DNA from: Diphasiastrum complanatum
Taxonomy: Eukaryota > Streptophyta > Lycopodiopsida > Lycopodiales > Lycopodiaceae
DNA: 64,000 nucleotides
NCBI GenBank assembly: GCA_029204225.1
Contig: CM055103.1
Location: 27,698,315 to 27,762,314 of the forward strand
Direction: 5' to 3'
The position numbers and the translations under genes were made by a program. Of this stretch, positions 52,453 through 63,559 are shown one piece after another (position 1 is the first letter of the stretch; every line of letters begins with the position of its first letter). The notes beneath the pieces were generated by a model. The model was not told the origin of the DNA. It worked only from the letters and a program-made list of their open reading frames with translations, and made no database searches.

Positions 52453-54149
52453 TTTTTCACACTCCTTAAAAACTAGTCACTATATTTCAACATAGATTTG
52501 CTAAATACCCCAAGGGCTGATTTAAACTTATCAAATGAAGCTTTCAACATGATAGGACTCTTTGGGAGCCATGAAATGACTCCATATCCAGTAAATATGG
52601 CATAAACACTTATTGACCTTCTATCCAACTTGTCTCCAGTAAAGTTTGCCAAAAATGAATTTGTGGACCTGCATCTACTATAGAAGGTCCTTGGGAATCT
52701 TCATAAGAATATCTTAATAACCATTTGCATACGACTTCACAAAAATCAATCTCTGATGATGTAGGTGCGACACTAAAAATTGACCCAAGTCACAAGCAAT
52801 GTAGGGTACATGATATCTTGCGCCACCACCTACCTACGACATTAGTCAAATCATGGTGTGACTGGACTGGACCCAAACAATGGTCACAGGACCCTACACT
52901 TACTGGTCTTGATGGGATCATGGTTGTGGGTCCTAACAATAACCATCACCTTCTTCTTTTTAGTGGCTCGTGTAAAAACAAGAAATTTTTATTTTAGCAA
53001 TATTTTTGTGTGGCAAAAGGATTTACTTCCTATTGCTCATAATAGAGTTCAATTTGTAGTCATTTTGTTGCCATGTAGATCTTATGATTTCATGTGAGGG
53101 GGGGGGGGGGGTTTGCACTCTTGGAAAATGTGTTATATCCTATCACATTCATTATCACATTCATGCACACCTTTGGCAAGGATTTCATCCCATTTGCATT
53201 AGCAACATATATCACTCGATATCATTATATATTTTTATCGTCAACTTATTTCTATCGCTTTGCAACATTCTTAAGAGTGTTCAGTTTAGAGACCTATCTT
53301 GGTTTCAACTTTAAGACCAAAATTTTATACTCACAAAGAGATAGATATTTATGAAGTTATGTTATCTGACTTGATTGAAATTTGAGCCGCCAGCGACCAC
53401 TTAATTATCCAACCAAGAAAGAACATGTCACCTGCAATATCTAGCTGCTTTATGCATATATTACTATTATTATTAAAATTCTTCTATCTTCTTTGCCAAA
53501 AGCTGAATCCTCTGCTGCTTTTTGTCACGATCACGCAACCCATTCCAATTTCCATTCCATTCCGTTGCATTGTAGAATAAACAAGTCCGATTGATGCTCT
53601 CGGGAGGAATTGGGATAGAGTTCGATCATAGATGAACACAAATCTATGCCAGAAGATCGTATAATTGCACACTACTTGCTCCCTTCCGTCGTCGTGGCCG
53701 GGAATTTTTTTTGTTGGTGATGAAGAGTCAAGTGCAATGCTAGATTCGCAGCATCATTTTGATCTGCCTTCATTTTTGCTTTCCTTTCGAGGATATATGC
53801 CCATGCACAGGTGTAGTTGCTGTTTCGGCATCTGGCCCTTGCACTCATGAGAGTTTATGCATTGCTTGAGGACTGAGACTTGGGAACAGGTCATATAGGA
53901 AGGAAACGGTTGCCTGGTGAATGGTTGTGATGATCATTTGATAAGGTGAATTTCAGAGCCGTGGTCATTACGATCTAACATTAAGGGCTCGCTGTTCTTC
54001 AACTCTGACTGCTGGCTTTTGCCAGCAGCCGCTGTCATCTGGTTTGGTTTATGATCGGTGCTCTGCTTCTCAGCCTTGTGGTTTAAAATCGACTTCAGGT
54101 CGGAGCCTTTTTTTTCTTTTCCCATCCCGTAATTGAGCTCAAATCTACA
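52453..54149. other. Stretch without recognised genes
   Basis: No gene, LTR or tandem repeat is evident. A run of 14 G lies at 53098-53111. The part from about 53660 to 53900 is less AT-rich and has the texture of a plant 5' UTR (GTCGTCGTGGCCGGG, then pyrimidine-rich), but I see no coding exon beside it. Confidence 0.4.
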
Positions 54150-55471
54150 TCAGCTCTCTGCAAAATGCCCTGACAACCGCACAGGATTAGGTAGATAAGG
54201 CAGTGCAAGATGCCAAGCAACAGGTGCAGCTGCTGAAGGGACAATTACAGATGGCCGCACAAGATCGCACACGGCTTCAAGGTGAATTGGATGCGATCAC
54301 CCTTGAGCATGATGCCTATCTGCAAACACAAATACCCGATCATCCGGTCACATCGACGGAGATTGCATATTTGTTCAAGAAAGTGGAAACATACAAAGTG
54401 GCCCTTCAGGGATTCCAAGGCCACTTTGATAGGTTCAAAGGAGCAGCTTCAACCGAGTTGGCAAAGGCAAAAGAGACCATCAACGCCTATGAAAAAGCCG
54501 CCGCTCAAGTGTTGGAAGCCAGACCACAAATCCTCATCCCGGTCATGCCGCAATTCTCCCCTTCGCGCCAAGAAGCTGTACAAATGGATACAAGGGTTGA
54601 TTCGAGCATGGACCAGGGGGGAGCTCCAGATCTAGCAGATCACCCACCAACCATACCGACAGTACAAGCGGGTCCATCCTCATCAAGGACAAGCCATTTA
54701 TTCAAAAGGCCCATCAGCATCGAGGACCAGATCCAGACCTTCTTAAAGCAACATCCACATGAGTCCTCGCATGGTGGATGGGTTCTCAAATTTAAGACCT
54801 CCGAGATCGAGGCCGACAAAAAATTGGACAAAATACCTACACTGGGAGAGCAGCCGGCATGGAGAATCATGATTTTTGAGAAAACTCTGGAATCAATTAG
54901 GAGTTACGTCGACAGCCCTCGCCAGTTGCGGGTAGATCCTTATTACGTGCCAATGCCGCGAAGACATAAATGAAAAGATTTGGGATTGGCTATGGACAAA
55001 ATCACCATCCATACACCCAATTGGCCAATCATCCATTAGTCTTACAGCTGGAACATTTCAATCGACTTCCACCGTGTCTTACAAGCATATCAGAGAGAGT
55101 ATGTCCACTCTCCGGATCCAACAGTGCGACAATCGGCAATGTTTGCAAAAGATCTAACTCTGTTGGCGTCAGTGGCAACCAAATGGGACAATTGCCTTCC
55201 TACCCTAACATTTGATCCAAATAAGTCGATGGCCTCAGAGCAAATCAAAGATCAGATGCCGATTGTTCGACTGTATTTCTGTGCGGCTATGATGGGAGGC
55301 TCTTGGGAATCCCGCTTCACCTCATGGACAATTTCCAAGTGGATTGCCGGAGCCCACTGTTGTTTCCTGCCGCATAATTTGGATTTCAATACTGCACGCC
55401 TTGACTTTATGGAGAAGGTGCAATATCATTTAATTAAGATTCGGCGCGAAGCCAATAAAAGTCCCCAATAA
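54150..55471 (+). pseudogene. Additional retrotransposon ORF between pol and 3' LTR, function unknown
   Basis: A single frame runs from about 54150 to 55471 (about 440 codons) with in-frame stops near 54185, 54973 and 55040. The N-terminal part is a coiled coil (QQVQLLKGQLQMAAQDRTRL, then ELAKAKETINAYEKAAAQVL). A Pro/Ser-rich middle (DHPPTIPTVQAGPSSS) follows. The C-terminal part has SIEDQIQTFLKQHPHESS, ESIRSYVDSPRQLRVDPYY, FAKDLTLLASVATKWDNC, RLYFCAAMMGGSWESRFTSW and CCFLPHNLDFNTARLDF. No transmembrane segment or known domain is seen. It sits where Athila elements carry an env-like ORF, but it does not look like an envelope protein. Confidence 0.6.
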
Positions 55472-55506
55472 CTGTATATTGCAGGTGTCGTGGGACCGCC
55501 ACCAGT

Positions 55507-55521
55507 TTTGGTGGGGGATAC
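55507..55521 (+). promoter_or_regulatory. Polypurine tract before the 3' LTR
   Basis: TTTTGGTGGGGGATAC precedes the LTR start TGTTGGAGG. Confidence 0.7.
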
Positions 55522-56262
55522 TGTTGGAGGGTTTGCAGATCCCAAGGCAACCCTAACCCTAGTTAATAAATAAGAGGGATTTGGCACCCTGCGTGTGTAA
55601 GTTCAACCCAATGATCACATAGTTATTTGATTAATTAGAAAGTTAATAAAAGGACTTTAGGCCTTTTTGCGGGACTTTTAATGTCGCAGGGCCTAAATGT
55701 CAAGTTAGTGAATAAAGTTGGGTTTCCCTCCAATTTTGATGGTTCCCACACTTTTTTAAATTTGAATAAAAAGAGAGGCAAGACTGGACCAATAGGATTC
55801 AGAGGCCAGGGTCCTCCTCTCTACTATAAAAAGAGACCAACTCGAGTTGCTCCTCATGTTCATTTCCTCATTTCAATAAAGCAGATTGGTTCTCTTTAGA
55901 AGTGGATTGATGAATGTCTTTGCTCTTCCTCTCTTTTCCTCCATTTCTCATGCTTTCTTTGGATTTTGCTAATTGTTGGATTTGATCATTATTGGGATTG
56001 ATATTTCTTATGCTTTTTGTGAGAGAGAAAGGGAGAGAGAGAAGAGTAAGTTTCTATCATTGTTGTGGATTTAGGGTTAATGGAAGAGGGTTAATGGATG
56101 TAGTGTTAATGCTTAGTGTTAGATCCTCCATTCATGTTGAAATCTGAACTATACTATCGCTCTCATGGGAACAAACCTCCGCGTGACATCTAACTCCGTC
56201 TCTTTGATGCTAGATTGACTAGATCTTGGATTCAGGTTAGGCAAGGAAAGAAACCCACTACA
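55522..56262 (+). repeat. Athila/Tat-type 3' LTR (741 bp)
   Basis: It starts TGTTGGAGGGTTTGC and ends GAAACCCACTACA, with CTACTATAAAAAG and AATAAAGC as in the inverted LTR at 46202-46956. Confidence 0.93.
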
Positions 56263-56267
56263 TAGAT

Positions 56268-57239
56268 CAAAACTCATTTTAGGTTATTGAACTTGAGGAA
56301 TTTTGATTTCACACCATACTTATTGGAAATAGCCTATTTTGGATGCATTAGGAAGGTCTCACTTGAGGCTACAAGATTCTATATCAAGTTATGCCAATTG
56401 CATGTAGAATTTGAAATATTTAATTTTTTGTGATTTTGTCAAAATCCTAATTTTGATTGGATCTCTATTTTGAGAGGTTACTGAACTTCATTAGAGTGTG
56501 TTTCAATCTTAGATGGCAAGAGTCATTAGATTAAGAATAGATCATAGATTGATCAAGATTTCTACATTCTATGTGTTGATTCGTTAGATATAAGTGCTAG
56601 AAGAGAATTGAGAGGTTCCATATCTTTGTGATTTCTTTTTGGAAATATTTTGTGCAAAAAGTACAAAAGGGACCAAGAGTGGATCCTAATTTGATCCTCA
56701 AGAGGGATTGGTTGTCAGATTACTTGATCTATCAATCTACTTCAGATTAAAATCAATCTAGATCAATTCTAGACACAAAATCCTAACAGGAACAATCATT
56801 AATTAAAGGTAAGTGTACTTTCTGGTTTCACACGTGTGAAACATTGTCTGAGTACGGACTTCAACCTGAAAATCAAGTACACGTTGATAGAACCTCAAAA
56901 CAATCAAAACAAATGTAGACAAATGGAGAGAATCACTCAAAATTGCTTCCAAAACCAAAATTGGTGTCTCACAATGATTATGGCCAAATGTGGCTCTATA
57001 TATACAATAAGTAGGAGCTCGTGGTACTTATCATCCCTCTGATCGCACATGTGTGAAGGTGCTTTGTCATATGATGATTCATCATGCAAAACTGACACTT
57101 GGACAAAACCTTCTATTTTGAGCACTTTTGTGGTACATGACAAGTACACTAGTTTCACACGTGGGAACAGGCTCCACACATGTGTGTTTATTTATATACA
57201 AGATTTTTGGCCTCTACCAAGCTTATTTTTACATTTTTC
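56268..57239. other. Non-coding stretch with CACACGTGTG palindromes
   Basis: No gene recognised. CACACGTGTG, CACATGTGTG and CACACGTGGG words lie near 56828, 57046, 57156 and 57174. It precedes the copia integrase fragment and may be leader or deleted gag-pol sequence of that element. Confidence 0.4.
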
Positions 57240-57259
57240 ACACATTTTTTGTATCTACC

Positions 57260-58015
57260 AAGTTTAAGGCTTTTTGTGATGATCATGGGATCAAGAGGGA
57301 GTACACAACTCCAAGGACACCACAACAAAATGGAGTGGACGAGAGGAAGAATAGGACTTTATTTGAAAGTGCCAAAGCCATGAGGTTAGGTGCTAATCTT
57401 CCAAAACCATTTTGGGATCAAGCTTTGTTGTGTGCTAACTTTCTATGCAATAGGTGGCCGAGTGCTATATTGGATGGAAGAACACCTTTTGAGATGTTAT
57501 TCAAGAGGAGGCCGAGTGTCAACTTTTTTAAAACTTTTGGATGTACTTGCTATGTCAATATAACTCTTGATGATAGGACAAAAGAAGGTCCATCTTCAAG
57601 GAAAGGTATATTTGTTGGATATAGTGAGCTGAGTAAAGCCTACAAGGTTTACATTCCTACTACTAATAAGGTGATTATTCGTAGAGATGTCATTTTTTAT
57701 GAGGGAAATATTCCAAAGGTGTCTTCAAGTGATGATGTTGTGGATGGATCTAACATTCTTGATGTTGACGTAAGGGATCAGCCTATTTTAGATGGTGATG
57801 ATGATGGACCTTCATCAAATCAAAAGCCAAGGAAAACATCAAGGGAAAGACAAATGCCTTCAAGGCTCACATATGATGAGAAAGGTAAGCAAGTTGTTGG
57901 AGGTACACACTTTGCTTTCCTAACCTCTTTTGATGAACCGCAAGGAACAAAGAGGAGTGGATCCAAGCAATGGATCTTGAGTATCAAGCTCTTATGAAGA
58001 ATGAAACATGGAGAT
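57260..58015 (+). pseudogene. Copia-A integrase C-terminal half
   Basis: FCDDHGIKREYTTPRTPQQNG then DERKNRTLFESAKAM holds the third catalytic Glu. FWDQALLCANFLCNRWPS, TPFEMLFKRRPS and the FKTFGCTCYVN block follow, then SSRKGIFVGYSE and the acidic linker (DVDVRDQPILDGDDD) toward RT. The first two catalytic Asp residues lie in a missing front part. The frame shifts near 57955, just before the junction with copia-B. Confidence 0.88.
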
Positions 58016-58020
58016 TGGTG
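58016..58020 (+). repeat. Left target duplication of copia-B (TGGTG)
   Basis: TGGTG occurs at 58016-58020 and 62508-62512 on either side of copia-B: an exact 5-bp match. Confidence 0.93.
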
Positions 58021-58283
58021 TGTCAAATAATCAGATATGCAACATAAAGCATTCACCAAGTAAGGAGACGGAAAAAGAACGTTCACTATCACTCTATCAT
58101 ACTAAAATCATACTGAATGTAAAATGTACAAATAAACCCTGAACCCTGATAGAGAGAGAAAACCTAGTAGACTACTAGACTAGCCTACGACTAGTTACAA
58201 CTGGTAATAGCTGTCAATAATAAAGTACATCGTGAACAGTAACTAAGAAGGGTAACAATGAAGTTTATCATTGATTTCTAACA
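58021..58283 (-). repeat. Copia-B 3' LTR
   Basis: The plus strand reads TGTCAAATAATC ... TTTCTAACA. The polypurine tract (minus strand TGAGGGAGAG, 58293-58284) adjoins it. Confidence 0.93.
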
Positions 58284-58760
58284 CTCTCCCTCAATGATAA
58301 AATTACATTTTTCTATTTCTAAGAGACTATGAAGGTTCTCAAATTTACATTTACCTAAAGACTTAGTAGAAATATCAGCCACTTGATCTTCAGATTTACA
58401 AAAAACTAGATCAATGGTGCCATCAATTATTTTCTCTCGAACATAGTGATGATGTATTTCGATGTGTTTTGTTTGAGGTGATTGACCCAAATCAGTAAGT
58501 AGTCTTCGCAGCCATATTACCTCTTGTGTAGCATTGCTAAGTGCATGATACTCAGCTTCTGTCGACGATAAGACTATTGTAGGTTGCTTCTTGCTGCTCC
58601 AAAAAATAGCAGCTGTACCATAGCTGAATGTATGACCACTGGTAGATAGTCTATCTTCAATATTTCTTGCCCAATCAACATCTGTATGACCTATCAACAT
58701 TAGGGCCTCAGATTGGTCATACTTCAAGCCAACATTTAACGTGCCTCGAACATATCTCAA
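58278..58760 (-). pseudogene. Copia-B RNase H
   Basis: MRYVRGTLNVGLKY, GHTDVDWA (catalytic Asp), IEDRLSTSGHTFSYG, PTIVLSSTEAEYHAL (catalytic Glu), EVIWLRRLLTDLG, then a small deletion where CDN should stand, then HIEIHHHYVREKI and SEDQVADISTKSL. A normal copia C-terminus otherwise. Confidence 0.9.
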
Positions 58761-58830
58761 AATACGTTTAGCAGTTTTCTAGTGAGTCTGACTAGGTTCT
58801 TGCATAACCACACCAACAACATAAGCAATA

Positions 58831-59843
58831 TCAGGACGTGTGTGTCAAATAGATTAAACTGCCCACTAACTGCCTATATAAGTATGCATCAACTTTCTCG
58901 GCATCAAATGCAGAAGGTTTGTTATTGGCCTCCATTGGAGTACTTGGTGACTTGCAATCCTGCATATTGAACTTATACAATAGATCCCGTCCATACTTGC
59001 TTTGCGGAAGAATAACATTGTCTTTTTTTTGCCAAACTTCAATACCAAGACAATAATGCATTAACCCTAAATCGCTCATGTCAAAGGTATTGGAAAGGTA
59101 TGATTTGATTTCATCAATTAAGCCCATATCCATATTACTTCCTATAATAATCAAATCATCGACATAGAGGACAACGAACACTATATTTGAGTTTTGAATG
59201 TAAAGACTAGGATTAACATCACTCTTTGCCATTCCCCTTTGCTTGAAGTGTTCATAAATGCAAGAGTACCACACTCGTGGCGCTTGCTTCAATCCATACA
59301 TGGCTTTGTTGAGTTTACAAACCAAATGATCTAAATATACCTCTTCATCCAACACTCCATTAAGAAAAGTAGATTTGACGTCCATTTGCTGGATTTTCCA
59401 ACCATAGAAAGCAAAAATTGCAATGATAGAACGAATAGTTACCATTTTGGCTACGGGTGTGAAGGTCTCCTCAAAGTCTATACCTTCCTGCTGCTCAAAA
59501 CTAGTCGTGTCTTGTACTTGTTGAATTGCCCATCCGCTCCATACTTTGTCTTGTAGATCCACTTACATGTGATAAGCGTCTTACCATCAGGTAGCTCAAC
59601 CAAGTCCCACATTTTGTTCTTCGATATAGCCTCCATTTCTGTTTCCATAGCTACACGCCACTCCTTGTGTTCTTTTGCTTCATTAAAAGTTTTAGGTTCT
59701 TGAGCCGTTAACGTGGATCCCATTAGAGCTAGATTCATCTCTAGTCGAGCTGGAGGTTTTCGATTTCTGCTTGATCTCCTAAGCTCTCCCTGCTCACTTG
59801 ATTCGGGAGTATCTCCCTTATTAGCATCACCTGCTACTGACAA
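58831..59843 (-). pseudogene. Copia-B reverse transcriptase
   Basis: The linker (SRNRKPPARLEMNL), the WRVAMETEMEAISKNKMWDLVELP block, CKWIYKTKYGADG, a frameshift near 59510, then FTPVAKMVTIRSI, QMDVKSTFLNGVLDEEVY, MYGLKQAPRVWY, the catalytic LYVDDLIIIGS (both Asp present), LGLMHYCLGIEV and SPSTPME. It would copy the element RNA; broken by the shift and a stop near 58831. Confidence 0.92.
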
Positions 59844-59846
59844 GTA

Positions 59847-60620
59847 CTACTTAAACACTCTGCTAGGAGTCTCAATATTAACTCTGTTTTCCATTGGCTC
59901 TTCCATATCGACATCAACTTCTTTCTTCACCTTTACTTTGGCTTTATCATCAAAGGAATCAATTGTCAATTTTATTTGGTCATTTTGACCCATCTCATCA
60001 AAAGTAGCATCTCTAGAAATCACGATCTTTTGTGCATCTATGTTATACATCCTGTATGCCTTGGCTTTTTCATCATATCCAAGGAAAATACACTTAACAA
60101 CTTTTGCATCCAGTTTTTTTCATTTTTCATCAGGCACATGAGCGTAAGCATCACAACCAAATACTCGTAAATGAGAAACATTAGGTTTCTTTCCAGTAAA
60201 AGCTTCGTAAGGTGTCTTACCCTCCACGGACTTCGTAGGACACCGATTCAAGATATGCGTAGCTGTGTTGCATGCTTCTGCCCAAAAAGTATTTGGCAAA
60301 CCCTTGCTCTTCAGCATTGCCCTAGCCATCTCCACAATGAATCTATTTTTCCGTTCTGCAACTCCATTTTATTGTGGTGAATAGGGTGCAGTAGTTTGTC
60401 TCTTAATCCCCTAATCCTTGCAAAAATCTATAAACTCCATTGAAAAATACTCACCGCCACCATGTAATCTGAGAGTCTTAATATAATAACCTATTTGTTT
60501 TTCAACTAGAGCCTTGAACTCTCTAAACTTGGCAAAAGCATCAGATTTCTTGCTTATGAAATAAATTCAGATATGTCTACTGTAGTCATCAATGAATGTG
60601 ATGAAATAGTAACAGTGACT
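59847..60620 (-). pseudogene. Copia-B integrase
   Basis: It starts abruptly at YYFITFIDDYSRHI (first catalytic Asp) right after the gag tail. The second Asp position reads LHGGGEYF, where the family has SDNGGEY: Asp is changed to His. NGVAERKNR carries the Glu. Then ARAMLKSKGLPNTFWAEA, FTGKKPNVSHLRVFGCDAY, and a linker (DEMGQNDQIKLTIDSFDD). Several stops. Confidence 0.85.
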
Positions 60621-61352
60621 AATGGACATAGGCCATCATTGGATTGTTCTTGAAATTGTTGGAATGATCCACGATTTGAGTTTCCACCTCTTGATTGGTG
60701 TCTTTCACGAACAAATCTACCACCACATCCTCTGACTGCAAGAGCTTGATCAACTCCCCTGTTGCGATGACTCAAATTCTCTTGACGTTGTTCTTCTTGC
60801 AAAAGCAATCCACCTAACTCTTCATAGGTTGGAAGATTTTCCCGTGTAGCTATACTTCACAAACATCTAATGTGACTCACTCAAACTATTCAATGTCAAT
60901 TGCACGATCTCACGATCTTGAACTCACTCTCCAACTGCTGCTAATTGGTCACGAATGTCTTTGATCTTTAGTAGGTGATCAACAATAGTTGCACCATCAT
61001 CCATCTGCAATGTGTGCAGCTTCGTCTTTAGCAATAGCACTCGAGATGTGTTTGTGGTCTCAAACAATGCCTTCAACGTATCCCATGTTTCTTTTGGTCC
61101 TTCTAAATCCAAAATGTAGGAAATAATTGCATCTCTAACTAATAAGTTGATGAAATTTTGTGCTTTTCGTTTTCTCCTGTCAAATGTCCTCTGATCTTCT
61201 TCAATCATTGGCCTTGTCTCTTCACCTGTCACGATCTCTTATAGCTCCTTTTCCATCAAAATATTTTTCAGTTTGAATTTCCAAACTGCATAGTTGTCGA
61301 CTCCTTCCAGTTTGCTTGACTCACTAATGACACTCTCACTTAGAGTTGCCAT
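60620..61352 (-). pseudogene. Copia-B gag
   Basis: The ATG at 61352 opens MATLSESVISESSKLEGVDNYAVWKFKLKN; a TAA after ILMEKEL breaks it. KRKAQNFINLLVRDAIISYIL and KETWDTLKALFETTNTSRVLLLKTKLH are the UBN2-type gag domain. After a break near 60920 an Arg/Gly/Asn-rich tail (GGNSNRGSFQQF) runs to the deletion at about 60640, so the knuckle is lost. Confidence 0.88.
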
Positions 61353-61922
61353 TACTGGATAGATGAGTCCGGAAGAAATTTACCACACCTCAGAAGTGTA
61401 TATTTTTCTTGTCTTACTCCTGATATCGGAATGGAGAGCGGATAGACTACTGCTCAAGATTCTCTTTAATTTGCGCGCGTGGATCCGATATTGGACATGC
61501 AATATTTAACAGGAGCGTGTATGTACGACTGCTCGGGATTCTCTTTAGCTTGTGCGCTTGAATCCGATATTGGTACGGACATGCGATATCGGATTGGAAC
61601 GCGGATGTACGACTGCTCGGGTTTCTCTTCAGCTAGTGCGCTTGGATCCGATATTGGTACGGATATGAAAAATAGAGAGAATATAAGAACTTTTAGAGGG
61701 AATATTCTAGATTTTCCACTTCGGCACGGTGGCTACGCCGCCTCCTCTTTGCAAAGATTTCGAAGAGAGTGATCGTTCAAACAAACAGAGATCAGTAATG
61801 TGAAAAGCATAAAGCTTCAAAACTTTGTACTAGACACTATTTGGTGTGATTTGCAGTACCCCAAACAAACAGACGAGAGATTTCTTGGCACAATGCTCTG
61901 ACAAATGGCAGTTTCACAAAGA

Positions 61923-61967
<45 letters not shown>

Positions 61968-62216
61968 CAAAACTTTTTTCACTCAACAAAGTTTCAATCT
62001 GTTTGATGCTGCCCTGGCCTTTCCGATGTCTTCGAGACCGTGTCTTCGTTTCCCACTAATAACTGTGAGCTCCAAAACCTGCAAAATACATCAAGAAGGA
62101 TTTCTTCCAGCCGTTTTTGTCTCTCCAAGCTTTCACCTCCTGTGAAGGACTTTCTCACTTCATTCTGGAGCCTGTGACAAGCTGTATCCACTGATCAGGC
62201 ATGCGGGACTGTCATA
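61353..62216 (-). other. Copia-B leader
   Basis: Long non-coding leader with a duplicated stretch: GACTGCTCGG, TCTCTTTAGCTTG/TCTCTTCAGCTAG and GATCCGATATTGG words recur near 61447-61530, 61528-61580 and 61610-61662. A TA microsatellite lies at 61924-61967. Confidence 0.6.
61924..61967. repeat. (TA)n microsatellite
   Basis: Twenty-two TA units in the copia-B leader. Confidence 0.95.
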
Positions 62217-62228
62217 GCTCTGATACCA
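62217..62228 (-). promoter_or_regulatory. Copia-B primer-binding site
   Basis: The minus strand reads TGGTATCAGAGC directly after the 5' LTR. Confidence 0.93.
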
Positions 62229-62507
62229 TGTCAAATAATCAGATATGCAACATAAATCATTCACCATAAGCATTCACCAAGTAAGGAGACAGAAGAAGAA
62301 CGCTCACTATCACTCTATCACATTAAAATCATATTGAATGTAAAATGTACAAATAAATCCTAAACCCTGATAGAGAGAGAAAACCTAGAAGTAGACTACG
62401 AGACTAGCCTATAGCTAGTTACAACTGGTAATAGTTGTCAGTAATAAAGTACATCGTGAACAGTAACTAAGAAGGGTAACAATGAAGTTTATCATTGATT
62501 TCTAACA
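62229..62507 (-). repeat. Copia-B 5' LTR
   Basis: 279 bp, TG..CA on both strands. It matches 58021-58283 apart from a 13-16 bp duplication and scattered substitutions. Confidence 0.93.
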
Positions 62508-62895
62508 TGGTGGAGTTACCTAAGGACAAGAAAGCTATTGGATGCAAATGGATTTTCAAGGTGAAGACAAACCAAGATGAATCTATCAATAAGCATAAGG
62601 CAAGATTGGTGGCAAAAGGATATGCTCAAGAACATGGTATTGACTACGATGAAACCTTTGCACTCGTGGCAAAGATGGTAAGCATTCGGGTCATCATCTC
62701 TCTTGCTACTCTTATGGATAGGATCTATGGCAATTGGATATCACAAATGCTCTTTTGAATGGCGATCTTGAGAAGGAAGTGTACATGGAGCAACCCGAGA
62801 GCTACATTTCACCTACAAAGCCAAATCATGTGTGTCTTCTACAAAAGAGCTTATATGGCCTTAAGCAAGCCCTCCGGGCTTCGCCTAAAAAATTC
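62508..62895 (+). pseudogene. Copia-A reverse transcriptase start
   Basis: ELPKDKKAIGCKWIFKVKTNQDE, KHKARLVAKGYAQEHGIDY and FALVAKMVSIRVI, then a frame change at about 62740 to [16 protein letters not shown] and [17 protein letters not shown]. It stops before the catalytic YVDD, so it is truncated. Confidence 0.88.
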
Positions 62896-63505
62896 TGAAA
62901 AGCTTTACCAGGCAAAATGGCTTGTGCTGGGCCCATTCCATAGTACGTAACATCGTGTGCCTCTTTTTTTTTTCTTTCAACTTTGTTTAGATGAACCTTT
63001 TGGATACCATGTAAAATTTGTTACCAAACATTTGTGACAAAAGTTAGGTTTTTAAAAAAGTAAAATATATTTTCAAGTCACAGAAGGTTTGTTTCCTCGG
63101 TCGTTCCATCATAAAAAGGGCCCTTCATCTCAAGCTACCGCTCTTGACTACTGAAGTTTCACGGAATGATATTGGAGGGCCTCCAAAAAAAACATTGAGC
63201 ACCTCTCAGGCAATACTATTATACAAGTAAAAATTTGATGTCCCATCAACAACCGGACGCACCCGTCGCAAACATCCCATCGCGCATTTTTGCCAACACA
63301 TCTGGGAATCTTAGCAGGTGCGGCAGTCGACCGACAGAACCGGTCACTCAACGAAGAAAGCCGGTAGCCGGTGAGACAGCAAACCCTCACAGGCGCCCTC
63401 ATCTTCCTCTCTATTCAGAAACAACGAAAGAAAGAAAGAAAGAAAGCGAGGCCTCCTCTTCTGTCTTTCCTTAGCCGCTGCGCCCTCGCTCTCTCTCGTT
63501 CTAGG

Positions 63506-63510
<5 letters not shown>
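62896..63510. other. Intergenic stretch before the right-hand gene
   Basis: No gene or element recognised to about 63235. A (GAAA)n tract lies at about 63425-63446, like the LINE tail at 18920. From about 63240 the GC content rises, consistent with the promoter of a following gene. Confidence 0.4.

Positions 63511-63511
<1 letters not shown>

Positions 63512-63551
<40 letters not shown>
63512..63551. repeat. (CT)n tract in a probable 5' UTR
   Basis: Twenty CT units follow CTCTCTCGTTCTAGGTTTTTCC, a pyrimidine-rich context common in plant promoters and leaders. Confidence 0.9.
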
Positions 63552-63555
<4 letters not shown>

Positions 63556-63559
63556 ATTA

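Larger units (their letters stand above)
54150..56262 (+). mobile_element. 3' half of an Athila/Tat-type element: extra ORF and 3' LTR
   Basis: Plus strand. It has an extra ORF (54150-55471), a purine-rich tract and an LTR at 55522-56262 of the same family as the inverted LTR at 46202-46956. No gag or pol precedes it. The base pairs after it (TAGAT, 56263-56267) equal the flank of the inverted 5' half. I infer that both are parts of one element separated by an inversion. Confidence 0.75.
58021..62507 (-). mobile_element. Ty1/copia-B (4487 bp), nested in copia-A
   Basis: Minus strand. LTRs 62507-62229 (5') and 58283-58021 (3') are 279 and 263 bp; the larger has a small internal duplication around CATTCACC. 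It has a tRNA-Met primer site, leader, gag, integrase, RT and RNase H. The knuckle, protease and pre-integrase region are deleted near 60640. Exact duplication TGGTG on both sides. Confidence 0.95.
57240..62895 (+). mobile_element. Ty1/copia-A remnant (integrase and RT), split by copia-B
   Basis: The plus-strand integrase C-terminal half (57260-58020) and the start of RT (62508-62895) belong together: the frame passes from ETWRLV at 58020 to ELPKDKKAIGCKW at 62513 once copia-B and one copy of TGGTG are left out. No LTR of its own is certain. The element stops abruptly at about 62895 in RT. Confidence 0.88.
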
